Assembly: GCA_019096155.1 (NCBI GenBank)
Contig: JAHCVI010000001.1
Location: 14,037,243-14,101,242 of the forward strand
Direction: 5' to 3'
Length of the DNA stretch: 64,000 nucleotides
Source of the DNA: Staphylotrichum longicolle
Lineage: Eukaryota; Ascomycota; Sordariomycetes; Sordariales; Chaetomiaceae
Below the pieces are notes generated by a model. That model worked only from the letters and a program-made list of their open reading frames with translations, did no database searches and was not told where the DNA came from. Shown here piece after piece: positions 24,933 to 35,005 of the stretch (the stretch's first letter is position 1; every line of letters starts with the position of its first letter). Position numbers and translations under genes: made by a program.

Positions 24933-27115
24933 ATGAATCGAGAAATACCAGGCTTCTACTACGGTGAGTCCTTCTCCTAACTCCCCAGGAGATACCTACA
25001 CAACACACCATCTCAACACCGCACACACACAAACACCCTCCCTTCTCCCCCGACCCCCAACCACCCACCTCCCTTGTATTTTCCATGTCCTCTGTACTCC
25101 ATCCCCATGTCATGCCCCTTCCCACCTGGCCACCCACCCCAACCCCCTCCTTTTTTTTTCTTTCTTTCTTTCTCTTCTCCCTTCCACGATGGCATTGCAC
25201 CCGATACACAACTGAGACGAGGGGGGGACCTGACCTGACGCTTGTCCCCAGACACTGTCAAGCGCAAGTACTTCCGCATCGAAGACGCCGGGACCGCGCC
25301 CGCGCAGGCCGCGTGGTCGGCGCGGAACGTCAAGCGCGGGGCTGTTGACGACGCCCGGAGAGCGGGCGGCTAAGGATGGGAGGAGGCGGAGAGGAAGAGG
25401 CGAGCGGCGGGGCGGAGGGCGGGGCGTGAAGACGGTCTTGGGTTGGGGTTCGGATTTGAGTCGGAGTCCGAGGCTGCGGGGGCGGCGGCGGCGGTCGAGG
25501 CGGGGTTGTTGGGGAGGGAGATTGCCGGGATTGCTCACGGGAAGGGTGGTGGTGGTGGTGGTGATTTGGGGGATGTGTGCGGGAGGGTGTGGGCGAGGGG
25601 TCTGAGGGGGAAGGGGGTTGTGAGGCTTTGGCCGTGGGAGGGGGGGGGAGGGACGGAGGGAGGGGGGACTGTGTCGGCGCTGTGGGTGGGGGGAAGTGAT
25701 GAGGTGAGTGGGCTCGGGGTGGTGTATGGGGTGAGCGGGGAGAGGTATGTGTCTGCGTCGTATCTGCCGAGGGATGGGGAGGATAGGTGAGTTTGTTTTC
25801 CATGGGGCCTTTGTTGCTTGGAGAGGGAGATTTGGTTGTGAGTCAACTGACTGTGTGGCGTGCAGGATTGATCTGCAGGGCCATGCTGCCGTGCGGTATC
25901 CCGCGCTGAGCTTCCGGCCGAAGCACTACTCGCAGTTCTTGCCGGTTGTTACGGACATCGCCTTTCACGAGCCGTCCCGGAAGCTGCTCCTGGCGTGCAA
26001 GCGCCAGTCGGGGGGCATTGGCATCGGACAGCTCACACCCAAGACGCAGACGCCGACCGAGTCCTGCCCAAGCTGGATACTCGAAGGTGAGACTTGTCAC
26101 CGTGTCTCCGTTTCTCAGTCGACCTAACCACCTCCCGCATAGACGAAACCAGCCTCCGTTTCAGCTCCCTCAAATTCAACCCCATCCCCGCCCCAGCCTC
26201 CGTCATCCACGCCCTCCAACCCGCCCCTCGCAACTCCCGCCTCACCTGCATCGCCGGCACCGACAAGGGCATCCTCCAGCTCCAACAAGACACCCTGACC
26301 TGGACCACCCCACCCCCGCCCTCCCGCGCCCGCTTCAGATCCCTCCATCACCACCGGCAAAACAACAACAGCAACAACAACAACAACAAAGACCGTACCC
26401 AAGCTCACGACCGTCTCCCCTGGCAGACCGACATCCTCGCCGTCGATTTCCTGAGCCCAGACACCATCCTCGCGGGCACCCGCTCCGGGCACGTCTGCGT
26501 GCTCGACCTGCGCGCCCCGCCGCGCGAGTGGTCCGTCGGCGCGCACACGTTCCGCCACACCAGCAGCGCGGCCCACGTCCGCGCCGTCCGCGCCCCGGGG
26601 GCGGGAGCGGGGGCGGGGACGGAGGCGGGGACGCCGCACGAGGTGCTGGCCGCGGGGCCGCGCAATGCCATGGCGGTGTATGATCTCCGTTTTCTGCAGC
26701 AGCCGCAGCAGCAACCAGGGTCAGGGTCAGGGTCTGGGTCGGGAGGAGGAGGAACCGGGGGGAGGGGAGGAGGGAGGAGGGGAGGAGGGGAGGAAAGAAC
26801 AAAAACGCGACGCGCCCCGTGGTGGAGTTCCACGCCTACCGCAACGAGGCGCACATCCAGATCGGGCTGGACGTGTGGCCCGAGGCCGGGTACGGCAGCA
26901 GCCGCGGCGTGGTGGCGGCGGCGCACGACGACCAGACGGTGGGGCTGTACTCGCTGCGGGACGGGTTGCGGTTGGAGGGGGCGGGCGCGGTGGGCGGGAT
27001 CCGGGCGCCGGCGGTGGTGCGGCGGCTGATGTGGGCGGCGTTGCCGGGGGATCGGCATCCGAGTTTGTTTGTGGGGGAGGGGAATGGGGTAGGAAAGTAC
27101 TCGTTTTGGGCGTGA
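24933..27115 (+). CDS. DCAF4/WDR21-like WD-repeat protein, reading frame broken as read
   Basis: The first exon starts MNREIPGFYYD and the second continues TVKRKYFRI, the conserved N-terminus of DCAF4-type WD proteins, which in animals are substrate receptors of CUL4-DDB1 ubiquitin ligases. Exons inferred: 24933-24963, 25252-25786, 25866-26086 and 26143-27115, with GT-AG introns at matching phases. WD-like segments include TDIAFHEPSRKLLLACKR, DILAVDFLSPDTILAGTRSG, HVCVLDLRAP and VVAAAHDDQTVGLYSLRDG. A poly-Asn stretch lies near 26365-26390. Two problems are visible. An in-frame TAA sits at 25371-25373, inside the second exon. The last part (VVEFHAYRNEAHIQIGLDVWPEAG onward) is in a different frame, so an indel lies in the G-rich tract at about 26715-26800. 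Either these are sequence errors or the gene is inactive. Confidence 0.65.
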
Positions 27116-27463
27116 GAGGAAAGAAAGACGGTGGTGGTAAATGGCAAGAGAGAGGGTGAGAGAGTGTGTGTGTTGACACGTTGTATTTCAAACACGCGGC
27201 CGTTGAAGGCCGGGGCAGACGTGTTGCCACTTTGCAGCCCTATCTAGACTGCCATGTATATGGATGACTCTGTTATATACCCCCGCCGTTACCGAACCAA
27301 AACGCCGTGAAAGCCCCCAACAATCCTCTTCCACCTTGAAGCTATCTTGTAACCTCCCGTTCTGCGGACCGTAAAAAGAGTTGTGCCTGTCATCTTTGCT
27401 CCACTGCGTGAAATACCCCATTCCACGCCAAGTCACCATCCTCCTTCTCCCTGCTTTTCAACT

Positions 27464-29385
27464 TCACCTCCTCAGATTAAACGTCCCCCCGAGCGCGGGA
27501 AACGCCCTCTCAAACGCCTCCCCCAGCGTCCAATTCGCCAGCACGCCCACATGCTGCTCGAACACGGGGTTGATCATCAGCTCCTCGCCCGTCGGGCTCG
27601 CCAGCAGCACGTAGGCGTCCTCGTAGGGCCAGTTGACGCTGAGCGTCGACGTGAAGGGGATGAAGAAGTTATCAAAGGGGAACAGCTCGGGCGCCTCGAA
27701 CTCGGCGACCAGCCGCTCCCGCATCCCCGGGAAAGGGAGGTGGTCGTACCAGGCCGGGTGCTCCGTCTCGACCTGCCCGCGCACGGGGCGGAACCACGAG
27801 GGCAGGCGCAGGTAGTTTTCCTGCGTGGGCGAGACCTGCCAGCGCATGAAGAGGAACATCATGTACAGGGTGGCGACGCGCTCGGGGAGGGTGGCGAGGT
27901 CGGGGAAGCGCGCCAGGATGTCGGTGAATACCTTGGAGAGCGGGTGCGAGTAGACCGAAACGGCCGGGTTGAGAAGGGAGGAGACGGAAGGGTACCGCGG
28001 GCCGAGGATCTCGGACTGGGAGAGGCCCTCAGCGGCGCGCTGGCGGCGTTCGGAGAGAAAATCGAGGAGGATGGAGTCGAGAGGGCAGGTTGGGGGGCAG
28101 TTGCGCGGGGTGAGGGTGTGGATTGGGGGTGAGGAGGTAGTAGGTGTCGGGGCGGTGGTGTTGATGGGCGGGAGGCCACCGCTGGTGATGGACGGCGGGC
28201 TGTAGATGGAGGCCTGTGCCTGGGGTTGGGTTTGTGACTGCCCCTGCATGCCTGGCATCATGGAGATGGTGGCGGTCCAGTCGTGCTTCATGGGTACGTG
28301 GCGGTACCGGGGCGAGTCCTGGGCGCCGTTGGCGCCGTTCTGGATGCGGGTGATCTTGAGCTTGGGGTCGACGAGGAAATCGAGCCCCAGCCTATCGGAG
28401 CCCAGACTCAAGCCGTGGACGAGATCGTAGCGCTGCTGATGAAGCACGCCCATCTCTGATGACGGTTGCGAGGACTGCCCGTCGACGCTCACTGTTTGCG
28501 CCACGGGCGAGAGGCTGTTTTGCCATGGACCGTGAGTCCCGACTGACACAGGGGAGGTGGCGCTCGTCGGGGTTGACCCGGGGTTGTACGTCGTGGCCGC
28601 CGTGAGCGGCTGTGTAGCAGGATGGCTCCGGGCGGGCGATGGGCAGGGTTGGGCAGCTGGCTCTGGGTCTCAGCGCCTGCATGATACGACGGGCACGGCA
28701 AGAGAAGGAGTCAATAAAAACGGAGACGTACCACCACCGGCGGCCTTCCCGAGGACAGGCTGGATCATGGACATGATGGCGGCCAGACACCTCTCCTTCT
28801 CGGCAAGCTCGGCCCTGACAGCCTCTGTCTCCCGGCGGGCCTTTTGCAGCTCCAGATAGGGCTGGGTGGACTCGAGCTCGGTGATCTTGCGTTCGAGCTC
28901 CTCTGTCCTTAGCCGCTGGCGTTCGCGGATGGCGCGCTGGGCCTCACGGTCTGCATAGGGTTAGCTCTGGCAGTGGTTCCATAGGTTGAGGAACCCCCCA
29001 TACCGTTGGCTCGTTTCCTGTCCAGCTGCTCCGGAGTCAGGTTGGCCACGCCTCGTGAGCCGCGGGCGGTCTTGCGCTTCTTTGCGGAGGCGGCGCCATC
29101 GGCGCTACTTGGGGTGCCGACAGAGGGCTGGGCACTGCCATCGTCGCCCTTGGCCTGATGGTGTTGTGTGGTGCCCGGGGTGGCCGAGTCCGGGGGCTCG
29201 GGAAGGAGGTCCGGTGCTGGGCCGCCATCGGACGTGGCCGATCCGGAGAAGCTGCGCTTCCGGGCCAAGGCCGGGCCCGGCGACGGATCGGTGAAGGCGA
29301 AAGGGTGATGTGTGGAGCTCGGTTCGGCAGGCGCACTGATAGTGATATTCCCGGGAGTGTCGACCGAAAAGGATGGAGTCGCCAT
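27464..29385 (-). CDS. bZIP transcription factor with C-terminal DUF3425 domain
   Basis: A predicted nuclear DNA-binding regulator of about 601 residues, with no assigned target. Three exons join in frame: 29385-29004, 28950-28732 and 28668-27464. The acceptor of the last exon is the CTGAG at 28669-28673, six bases past a CAG; using the CAG would put a stop codon in frame. The Ser/Pro-rich N-terminus leads to a basic region, LDRKRANDREAQRAIRERQR, and a heptad-like helix ending in EKERCLAAIMSMIQPVLGKA. The C-terminal half (from about residue 390) is the DUF3425 domain, with PPTCPLDSILLDFLSERR, LSKVFTDILARFPDLATLPER and the YLRLPSWFRPVRGQ block. The invariant bZIP Asn position appears to be Asp here, with Asn one residue earlier. 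The gene lies just downstream of the CE15 esterase in the same orientation. Co-regulation is not shown. Confidence 0.9.
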
Positions 29386-30068
29386 GGGGCGGGGTGCGAG
29401 GGGTGCGAGGGGTGCCCCGGACAACCAGAGAAACAAAATAAATACCAGGTCAACGGGAAAATGCCATGCAACGTTCCTGCAAGGCACACCCAGCCAGGAC
29501 CGGACCCCTCCTCCCCCTTGTTCGGGTGTGCGAGTTGGGCGGTGGTGGTTGGTGCAGCAGAGCGTGGCAGCGTGGCAGCGTGTCAGCGGCAAGCACGCGT
29601 GTGGTTCCGAGCGCGAATTTGCTTGTGAAACTCGGCAAAACTCGTCAAGGGCACCAGCAAAAGGCAGCGAGCGATTCACGCATTTGAGGGCCCGGAAGCC
29701 AAACGAGTCATGGGGTGACTGCTGCGGGTCAGGGGGGCAATTGTCTTGGCAGGCTCGTGGCAGGCATGCCCAGACCCGCTTTCTGCTTTCCCTTGGGAGG
29801 TCCAGATGCCCCATCCCATCTTGCCTCGTGCTTGCCGCAGTTCAACGTCCTGGAAGGAGCTGAGGCAGTGAGGGCAGCTGAACTTGCATACGAAGGGGCA
29901 GACCCCAAAACTTCGTATCCGTCATACTCTGCCCTCCATGTAAGCAAGTCTTGGGCAAGGCCTGAGCATTGCCATGGATTCCACAACGCATCTAGAACAC
30001 AGAGCCAGCCAAAACGGGCCTTTTTGAGAGGGATCAACGTTTAACAGTTGCAGGTTACACAAGTCTAA
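29386..30068. other. Intergenic between the bZIP gene and the CE15 gene
   Basis: This 683-base interval should hold the bZIP promoter and the CE15 3' untranslated region (inference). No coding segment is recognised. A GTGGCAGC-type direct repeat occurs near 29566-29585. Confidence 0.45.
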
Positions 30069-31265
30069 TCAGGGCAACGCCGAGAGCGACCAGGGCGCCC
30101 ACTGCTCGAGCGAGAAGCTGAATTTCCCATCCGTCTTCATGAAGCCCGTGTCGACCGACTGGTTGAAGAAGGCTCGTGCAAACACGGCAGACACATCCCC
30201 GGACTGCGACGCCGGCAGCTGGCAGTGCGAGCTACCGTGCGATGCCTGCGAGATGGCGATGCGGTCTGCCGCCCCCAGCGCCTTGTAGATCTCCTTGGCC
30301 GCCGCCGTGCACCCGAACGTGCTCGGGGGCCCGAGATAGTCGATGCCCGAGTTCTCCACCACCAGGAGGGCCCGCGGCGCTACCAGGCCCATGAGCATGT
30401 GGTGGTCGAACGGCAGCACGCTCACGTCGTCGGCGGTGCGCACGAAGCTGGGCGTGAACCACCCGTCGCCCTGCACGATCTGCGTCGAGTCCTCTACTTT
30501 CGTGCCGTTCTTCTTCATGTCGTTGACGATGCGCCAGCACCCGGGCCCGCCCGACCCGGCCTCCTGCGGGACCACCACCCCGATCCGGTCGTCAAACGCC
30601 CCCGCCACCAGCGCCCCCTTGCCGTTGCGCGAGCACCCCGTCACCCCGAGCCGGCCGACGTCGATCTTGGTCTTGGCCGCCCCGAGGAGCTCCAGCGCGT
30701 CGATGATGCGGCTGACGCCCCACGCCCACGCCATGAGGCCCCCCGCCGTGTGCGTCGACCCGTACAAATCATAAAACTTGCCGCGCCCGTGCGGGTTGTC
30801 GACGGCCATGTCCTGGTTGTTGTAGCTGATGACGGCCACCCCGGACGGGTACGGGATGCTGCCGCCCCCGAGGCCGATCACGGCGGGGTACGGTGCCTGC
30901 GCGGTCCCCGAGGGGGCCCGGATCGTGACGGAGAAGGAGATGGACTTGCCGCCCTCGGAGCAGCTGATGCTGATGGTGTTGCCGGACAGGGACGCCGTCA
31001 CGGTCGGCTTGGGGGGCTTGACGCCCAGCTCGAGGCGCTGGAACTGCTGCCGGATCTCGTCTCGCTTGCACGCCCATTCCTCCCTGGACTTGACGCGTGT
31101 GCCGTCGGCCTTGAGGAACGGGTCCGGCAGCTTGGGGTTCTTGGGGTATTGACCCTGGGTCGGGAAGCTGCCGCAGGAGGCCGGCAACGGTGCTTGCTCC
31201 TGCGCGAGGGCTTGCTGCACCGAGAGCGCCACGAGGCCGAGAAAGAAAGATGCTGCGGCCTTCAT
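30069..31265 (-). CDS. Secreted 4-O-methyl-glucuronoyl methylesterase (CE15)
   Basis: Cleaves ester bonds between lignin alcohols and 4-O-methylglucuronic acid on xylan (family knowledge: Cip2/GE). A single 398-residue exon. Residues 1-21 (MKAAASFFLGLVALSVQQALA) form a signal peptide. The nucleophile motif is GCSRNGKGAL, the CE15 signature G-C-S-R-x-G. PQEAGSGGPGCWR carries the likely catalytic Glu, and SQASHGSSHCQLP carries the catalytic His. The fold-opening block PDPFLKADGTRVKSREEW is also typical of the family. There is no N-terminal CBM1 cellulose-binding module or Ser/Thr linker, so this is a catalytic-domain-only form. It is divergent from the GH2 gene with an 864-base gap. Confidence 0.95.
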   Translation of the reverse strand: MKAAASFFLGLVALSVQQALAQEQAPLPASCGSFPTQGQYPKNPKLPDPFLKADGTRVKSREEWACKRDEIRQQFQRLELGVKPPKPTVTASLSGNTISISCSEGGKSISFSVTIRAPSGTAQAPYPAVIGLGGGSIPYPSGVAVISYNNQDMAVDNPHGRGKFYDLYGSTHTAGGLMAWAWGVSRIIDALELLGAAKTKIDVGRLGVTGCSRNGKGALVAGAFDDRIGVVVPQEAGSGGPGCWRIVNDMKKNGTKVEDSTQIVQGDGWFTPSFVRTADDVSVLPFDHHMLMGLVAPRALLVVENSGIDYLGPPSTFGCTAAAKEIYKALGAADRIAISQASHGSSHCQLPASQSGDVSAVFARAFFNQSVDTGFMKTDGKFSFSLEQWAPWSLSALP

Positions 31266-31499
31266 GATGCCAGAAAGATGACTCGAGATATGCCGTCAGC
31301 GTTTTGATCGCCGTGGTTGAGTGACCGGGCCATCAACACGCTTTAACCTCCGCAACATCTCAGTCAACTGCAGTTAGACATCTCGGCTCGTCGTCGTCAA
31401 GATCGCCCTTCAGTGTCCGAGCACTCTATCGGCACATTGGCCACATGTATTAAGGTAGTTATTGACACAGCGGACCGATTGGGGCGTTTCTGAGCTATA

Positions 31500-31505
31500 T
31501 TAGCC
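31500..31505 (-). promoter_or_regulatory. GGCTAA motif (XlnR/XYR1-type), minus strand
   Basis: GGCTAA on the minus strand lies 235 bases upstream of the CE15 ATG. GGCTAA/GGCTAR is the XlnR/XYR1 binding consensus for (hemi)cellulase genes (established). A six-base motif is weak evidence alone; a second copy lies in the same gap. Confidence 0.35.
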
Positions 31506-31851
31506 ATCCGTGCTGCGCCTTCGCAGAGACCACTGACTGCTCAGAAAATACGAATACGTTCGGAGGCTGAACAAGCATGATAACTCGGCTCTCTTCTCTT
31601 TCGGAGCCTAAAAGTAGCGGTTGAATATAAGGGCCGTCGTGAGACCAGATGCCAAGATGCTGCGATGTTGTTGTCCTCGGCGAGCATACAAGCCTCCCCT
31701 GGCTCCCGTATCTTGGTGGTTCTCAGCAAGAATATCGTTCCCTGGAACTCAAAAGTGCACCAATGAAAAATATTTCTCCATATGCAGGTTGCTCGGGGGT
31801 TGTTTGAGCCGAGATGCAAGGGACAGCAGGGCGCAGGAGAGACATGGTGAT

Positions 31852-31857
31852 GGCTAA
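31852..31857 (+). promoter_or_regulatory. GGCTAA motif (XlnR/XYR1-type), plus strand
   Basis: GGCTAA on the plus strand lies 273 bases upstream of the GH2 ATG. Each divergent gene thus has one copy in its own orientation within about 280 bases of its start. Function is inferred from motif and position only. Confidence 0.35.
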
Positions 31858-31957
31858 TATCCGCGCCCAAATACCCGGGAATCCTGCAGCATCACGACTC
31901 CATCGGACAGCCGGGTAAGAAAGGTAGCATCCCCCCTCTTAACGCTATGTCACCACT

Positions 31958-32003
31958 GCGGGGAGCGAGGAGTCTGCGGGGGATCGACATCGCGACTCCC
32001 CAC
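31958..32003. promoter_or_regulatory. Cluster of three CreA-type SYGGRG sites upstream of GH2
   Basis: GCGGGG occurs at 31958-31963 and 31976-31981, and GTGGGG on the minus strand at 31998-32003. SYGGRG is the CreA carbon-catabolite repressor consensus, and closely spaced sites are the functional arrangement in known targets (established). The motif is short and GC-rich, so chance occurrence is possible. Confidence 0.35.
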
Positions 32004-32129
32004 AGCATCGCCGTAGATAAACAATATAACTACCTTGAGTAGTAAGAGCATCAACATGGCGGTATCAAAGGGGCCAGCACACGACCCAGTGTCAACATCC
32101 CCACGTTCGTCGTGGAACAATCCAGCACC

Positions 32130-34897
32130 ATGACGTCCCTCTGCCGGGCGCTCCAAAGCGCGCTCGCTCTCCTCCTTGTAGCCACCCCCGCCTCCGCCTT
32201 CACCCTCAACCCGGCCGACCACCAACCCGCCTCCTCCCCGCGCTCCCGCACCCGCCTCGACACCGACTGGCGCTTCCACCGCTTCCCCTCCAACCCCGAC
32301 AACATCGCCTACGACCTCCGCCCGGACCACGCCAACCTCACCACCCCGCCACAAATCCTCAAGCCCTGGATCCTCCCCTCCGCCAACGCCTTCATCGCCG
32401 ACCCCTCCAACCACCACACACCCCCACCCTCCAGCTCCTCCTCCCCGCCCCCCTTACCAACCTACGCCTCCCCCTCCTTCAACGACACCCTTTGGGACCC
32501 CGTCACCCTCCCGCACGACTGGGCCATCGCCGGCCCCTTCTACGTCGGCGACGGCGTCCCCGTGGGCGGCGGCATGGGCCGCCTGCCGAGCCAGGGCGTC
32601 GGGTGGTACCGCCGGACCGTGTCCATCCCCTCGCCTAAGTCTCCCTCTGCCGCCGTTGCGCGGTCCCGGTACTTTCTCGAGTTTGACGGCGCCATGGCCT
32701 ACGCCGTGGTGTGGGTCGACGGGACGCTGGTGGGCGGCTGGCCGTACGGGTACAACTCGTTCCGCGTCGACGTGACGGCGCAGGTGCGGGCGGCGGTTTT
32801 GAGAGGAAAGGGGGAGGGGCGGGGGGAGGTGGTGGTGGCGGTGCGGGTGGACAACCCGGTGCAGTCGTCGCGGTGGTACCCGGGCGGCGGGCTGTATCGG
32901 GATGTGTGGCTGGTGACGGCCGGGGAGGTCGCGGTGGGGCAGTGGGGGACGGTTGTGACGACGAGGGAGGGGGGCGTGGTGGATTTGACGGTGGGGTTGA
33001 GAATGCGGGTGAGGAGGGGTGGAGGCGAGGGTTGAGACGGATGTGCATGAGGTTGAGGCGGGGACCGGGGCGGTGGGGAGGAAGGTGGCTGAGTTTGAGG
33101 GGAGGTCGGTGGCGCTGGGGAAGGGGGAGAGGAAGACGGTGAATGGATCCGTGGAGATCAAGAACCCCCGGCTTTGGGGTCCGTGGCCTTCGCAGACACC
33201 GAACCTGTACGTGGCCGTCTCGAGGGTGTATGTCGATGGCAAGGTGGTCGACGAGTACAGCACCGAGTTCGGGATTCGTTCCTTGGTCTTCGACAGCGAC
33301 AGGGGGCTGTTCGTCAACGGCGAGCGGGTCCGGATCCAGGGGGTCAACCAACACCACGACTTGGGCGCCCTCGGCGCCGCCTTCAACTACCGCGCCGCCG
33401 AGCGCCAGCTCCAGCTCCTCCGCGAGCTCGGCTGCAACGCCATCCGCATGTCCCACAACCCGCCGGCCCTGAGCTCCTCACGCTCACCGACCGCATGGGC
33501 TTCCTCGTCATCGACGAGATCTTCGACGCCTGGGAGCGCGAGAAGAACCCCAACGACTTCCACCTCATCTTCGCCCGACTGGTCCGAGCCAGACCTCCGC
33601 GCCTTCATCCGCCGCGACCGCAACCACCCTCCATCATCGCCTGGAGCGTCGGCAACGAGGTCGGCGAGCAGTACACCGACGCCGCGGGCGCGCTCGTCGC
33701 CCGCCGCCTGCGCGCCATCGCCCTCTCCGAGGACCCCCGACCCGCCCGTCACGGCGTCCATGAACTACGCCAAGCCCACCATGCCCTTCCCCGCCGAGTT
33801 CGACCTCGTCTCCCTCAACTACCAAGGCGAGGGCATCCGCGACGCGCCCGCCTACGCCAACCTCTCCGGCATCAAGACCCCGCCCTCTACCGGCCTTCCA
33901 CACCGCCTTCCCGCACAAGATGATCTTCTCCTCCGAGACCGCCGCCGCGCTCTCCTCGCGGGGCACCTACCTCTTCCCGCTCACCAACGAGACAGCGCGC
34001 CCCGTCTCCGACACCCTCCCCTCGGGCGGCGGCGACCCGACCCTGGCGTATGTCTCCGCCTACGAGCTGTACACCGCGCCCTTCGGCTCGTCCGCCGACA
34101 AGGTCTTCGCCTCGCAGGACGCCGCCGCGCCCTACGTGGCCGGCGAGTTCGTGTGGTCCGGGTGGGACTACCTCGGGGAGCCCACCCCCTACTACTCGGC
34201 GCGCAGCTCCTACTTTGGCATCGTCGACCTGGCCGGGTTCAAGAAGGACCGGGCGTACCTGTACCAGGCGCGGTGGCGGGAGGACGACGCGCGCTTCGCG
34301 ATGGTGCACGTGCTGCCGCACTGGAGCTGGGGCGCGGCGCGCGAGGGCGAGGTGACGCCGGTGCACGCGTTCGCGAGCGCCGACGAGGCGGAGCTGTGGG
34401 TGAATGGCGCGTCGCAGGGGCGGTTGAGGAAGGAGGAAGGGGGCGTGACGTCGTATCGGTTCCGCTGGGACGAGGTGGTGTATCGGCCCGGGGAGATCAG
34501 GGTTGTTGCGTACAAGGGTGGGAAGGAGTGGGCGAGCGAGACGGTCAAGACGGCTGGGGCGGCGGCGGGGTTGAGGCTGACGGCCGATCGAGAGACGTTC
34601 AAGGGGGATGGGAGGGATCTGTCGTTTGTGACGGTCGAGGTGGTCGATGGGGACGGGAATGTGGTGCCTACGGCTGGGAATGCGGTCGCTTTTGAGCTTG
34701 AAGGGCCCGGGCAGATCGCGGCGACGGATAATGGGGATCCGACGGACATGACCTCGTTCGTGTCAAAGGAAAGGAAGGTGTTCAACGGACTGGGCCTCGT
34801 CATTGTGCGAGGAAATTCGGGGGCCAAGGGGAAGTTGAAGCTGAAGGCGACTGGGGCGGGACTGAAGGCTGCACAGATAACCCTGAGAGTACAGTAG
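32130..34897 (+). CDS. Secreted GH2 beta-galactosidase, several single-base frame breaks as read
   Basis: A predicted extracellular glycoside hydrolase family 2 enzyme. It starts with a signal peptide (MTSLCRALQSALALLLVATPASA). The sugar-binding domain has LPHDWAIAGPF and PVQSSRWYPGGGLYRDVWL. An Ig-like domain follows (LWGPWPSQTPNLYVAVSRV), then the TIM barrel with GVNQHHDLGALGAAFN, LGCNAIRMSHNPP, the acid/base motif WSVGNEVGEQ (near 33640-33670), the nucleophile-type MIFSSETAAAL (near 33921-33950) and GEFVWSGWDYLGEP. C-terminal beta domains follow. These parts lie in different frames. Breaks are at about 33012-33025, 33466-33469, 33574-33576, 33627-33629, 33734-33738, 33883-33885 and 33891-33892, most in C or G runs of two to five bases. 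Every family motif is retained, so sequencing indels are more likely than decay, but a recent pseudogene cannot be excluded. Confidence 0.8.
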
Positions 34898-35005
34898 ACA
34901 ACGCTCAAATACTAGTAGTAGTAAGACACGTACTAGATCTATCCTTCACTATCTCTTTGCTCGCCACCATACTTCTAATACAAACATCCACCAATCCATC
35001 GCTCA

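Noticed and set aside
30225..31307. A 360-codon plus-strand frame over the CE15 gene
   Set aside because: It is the reverse-frame shadow of the esterase; the minus strand has signal peptide and catalytic motifs.
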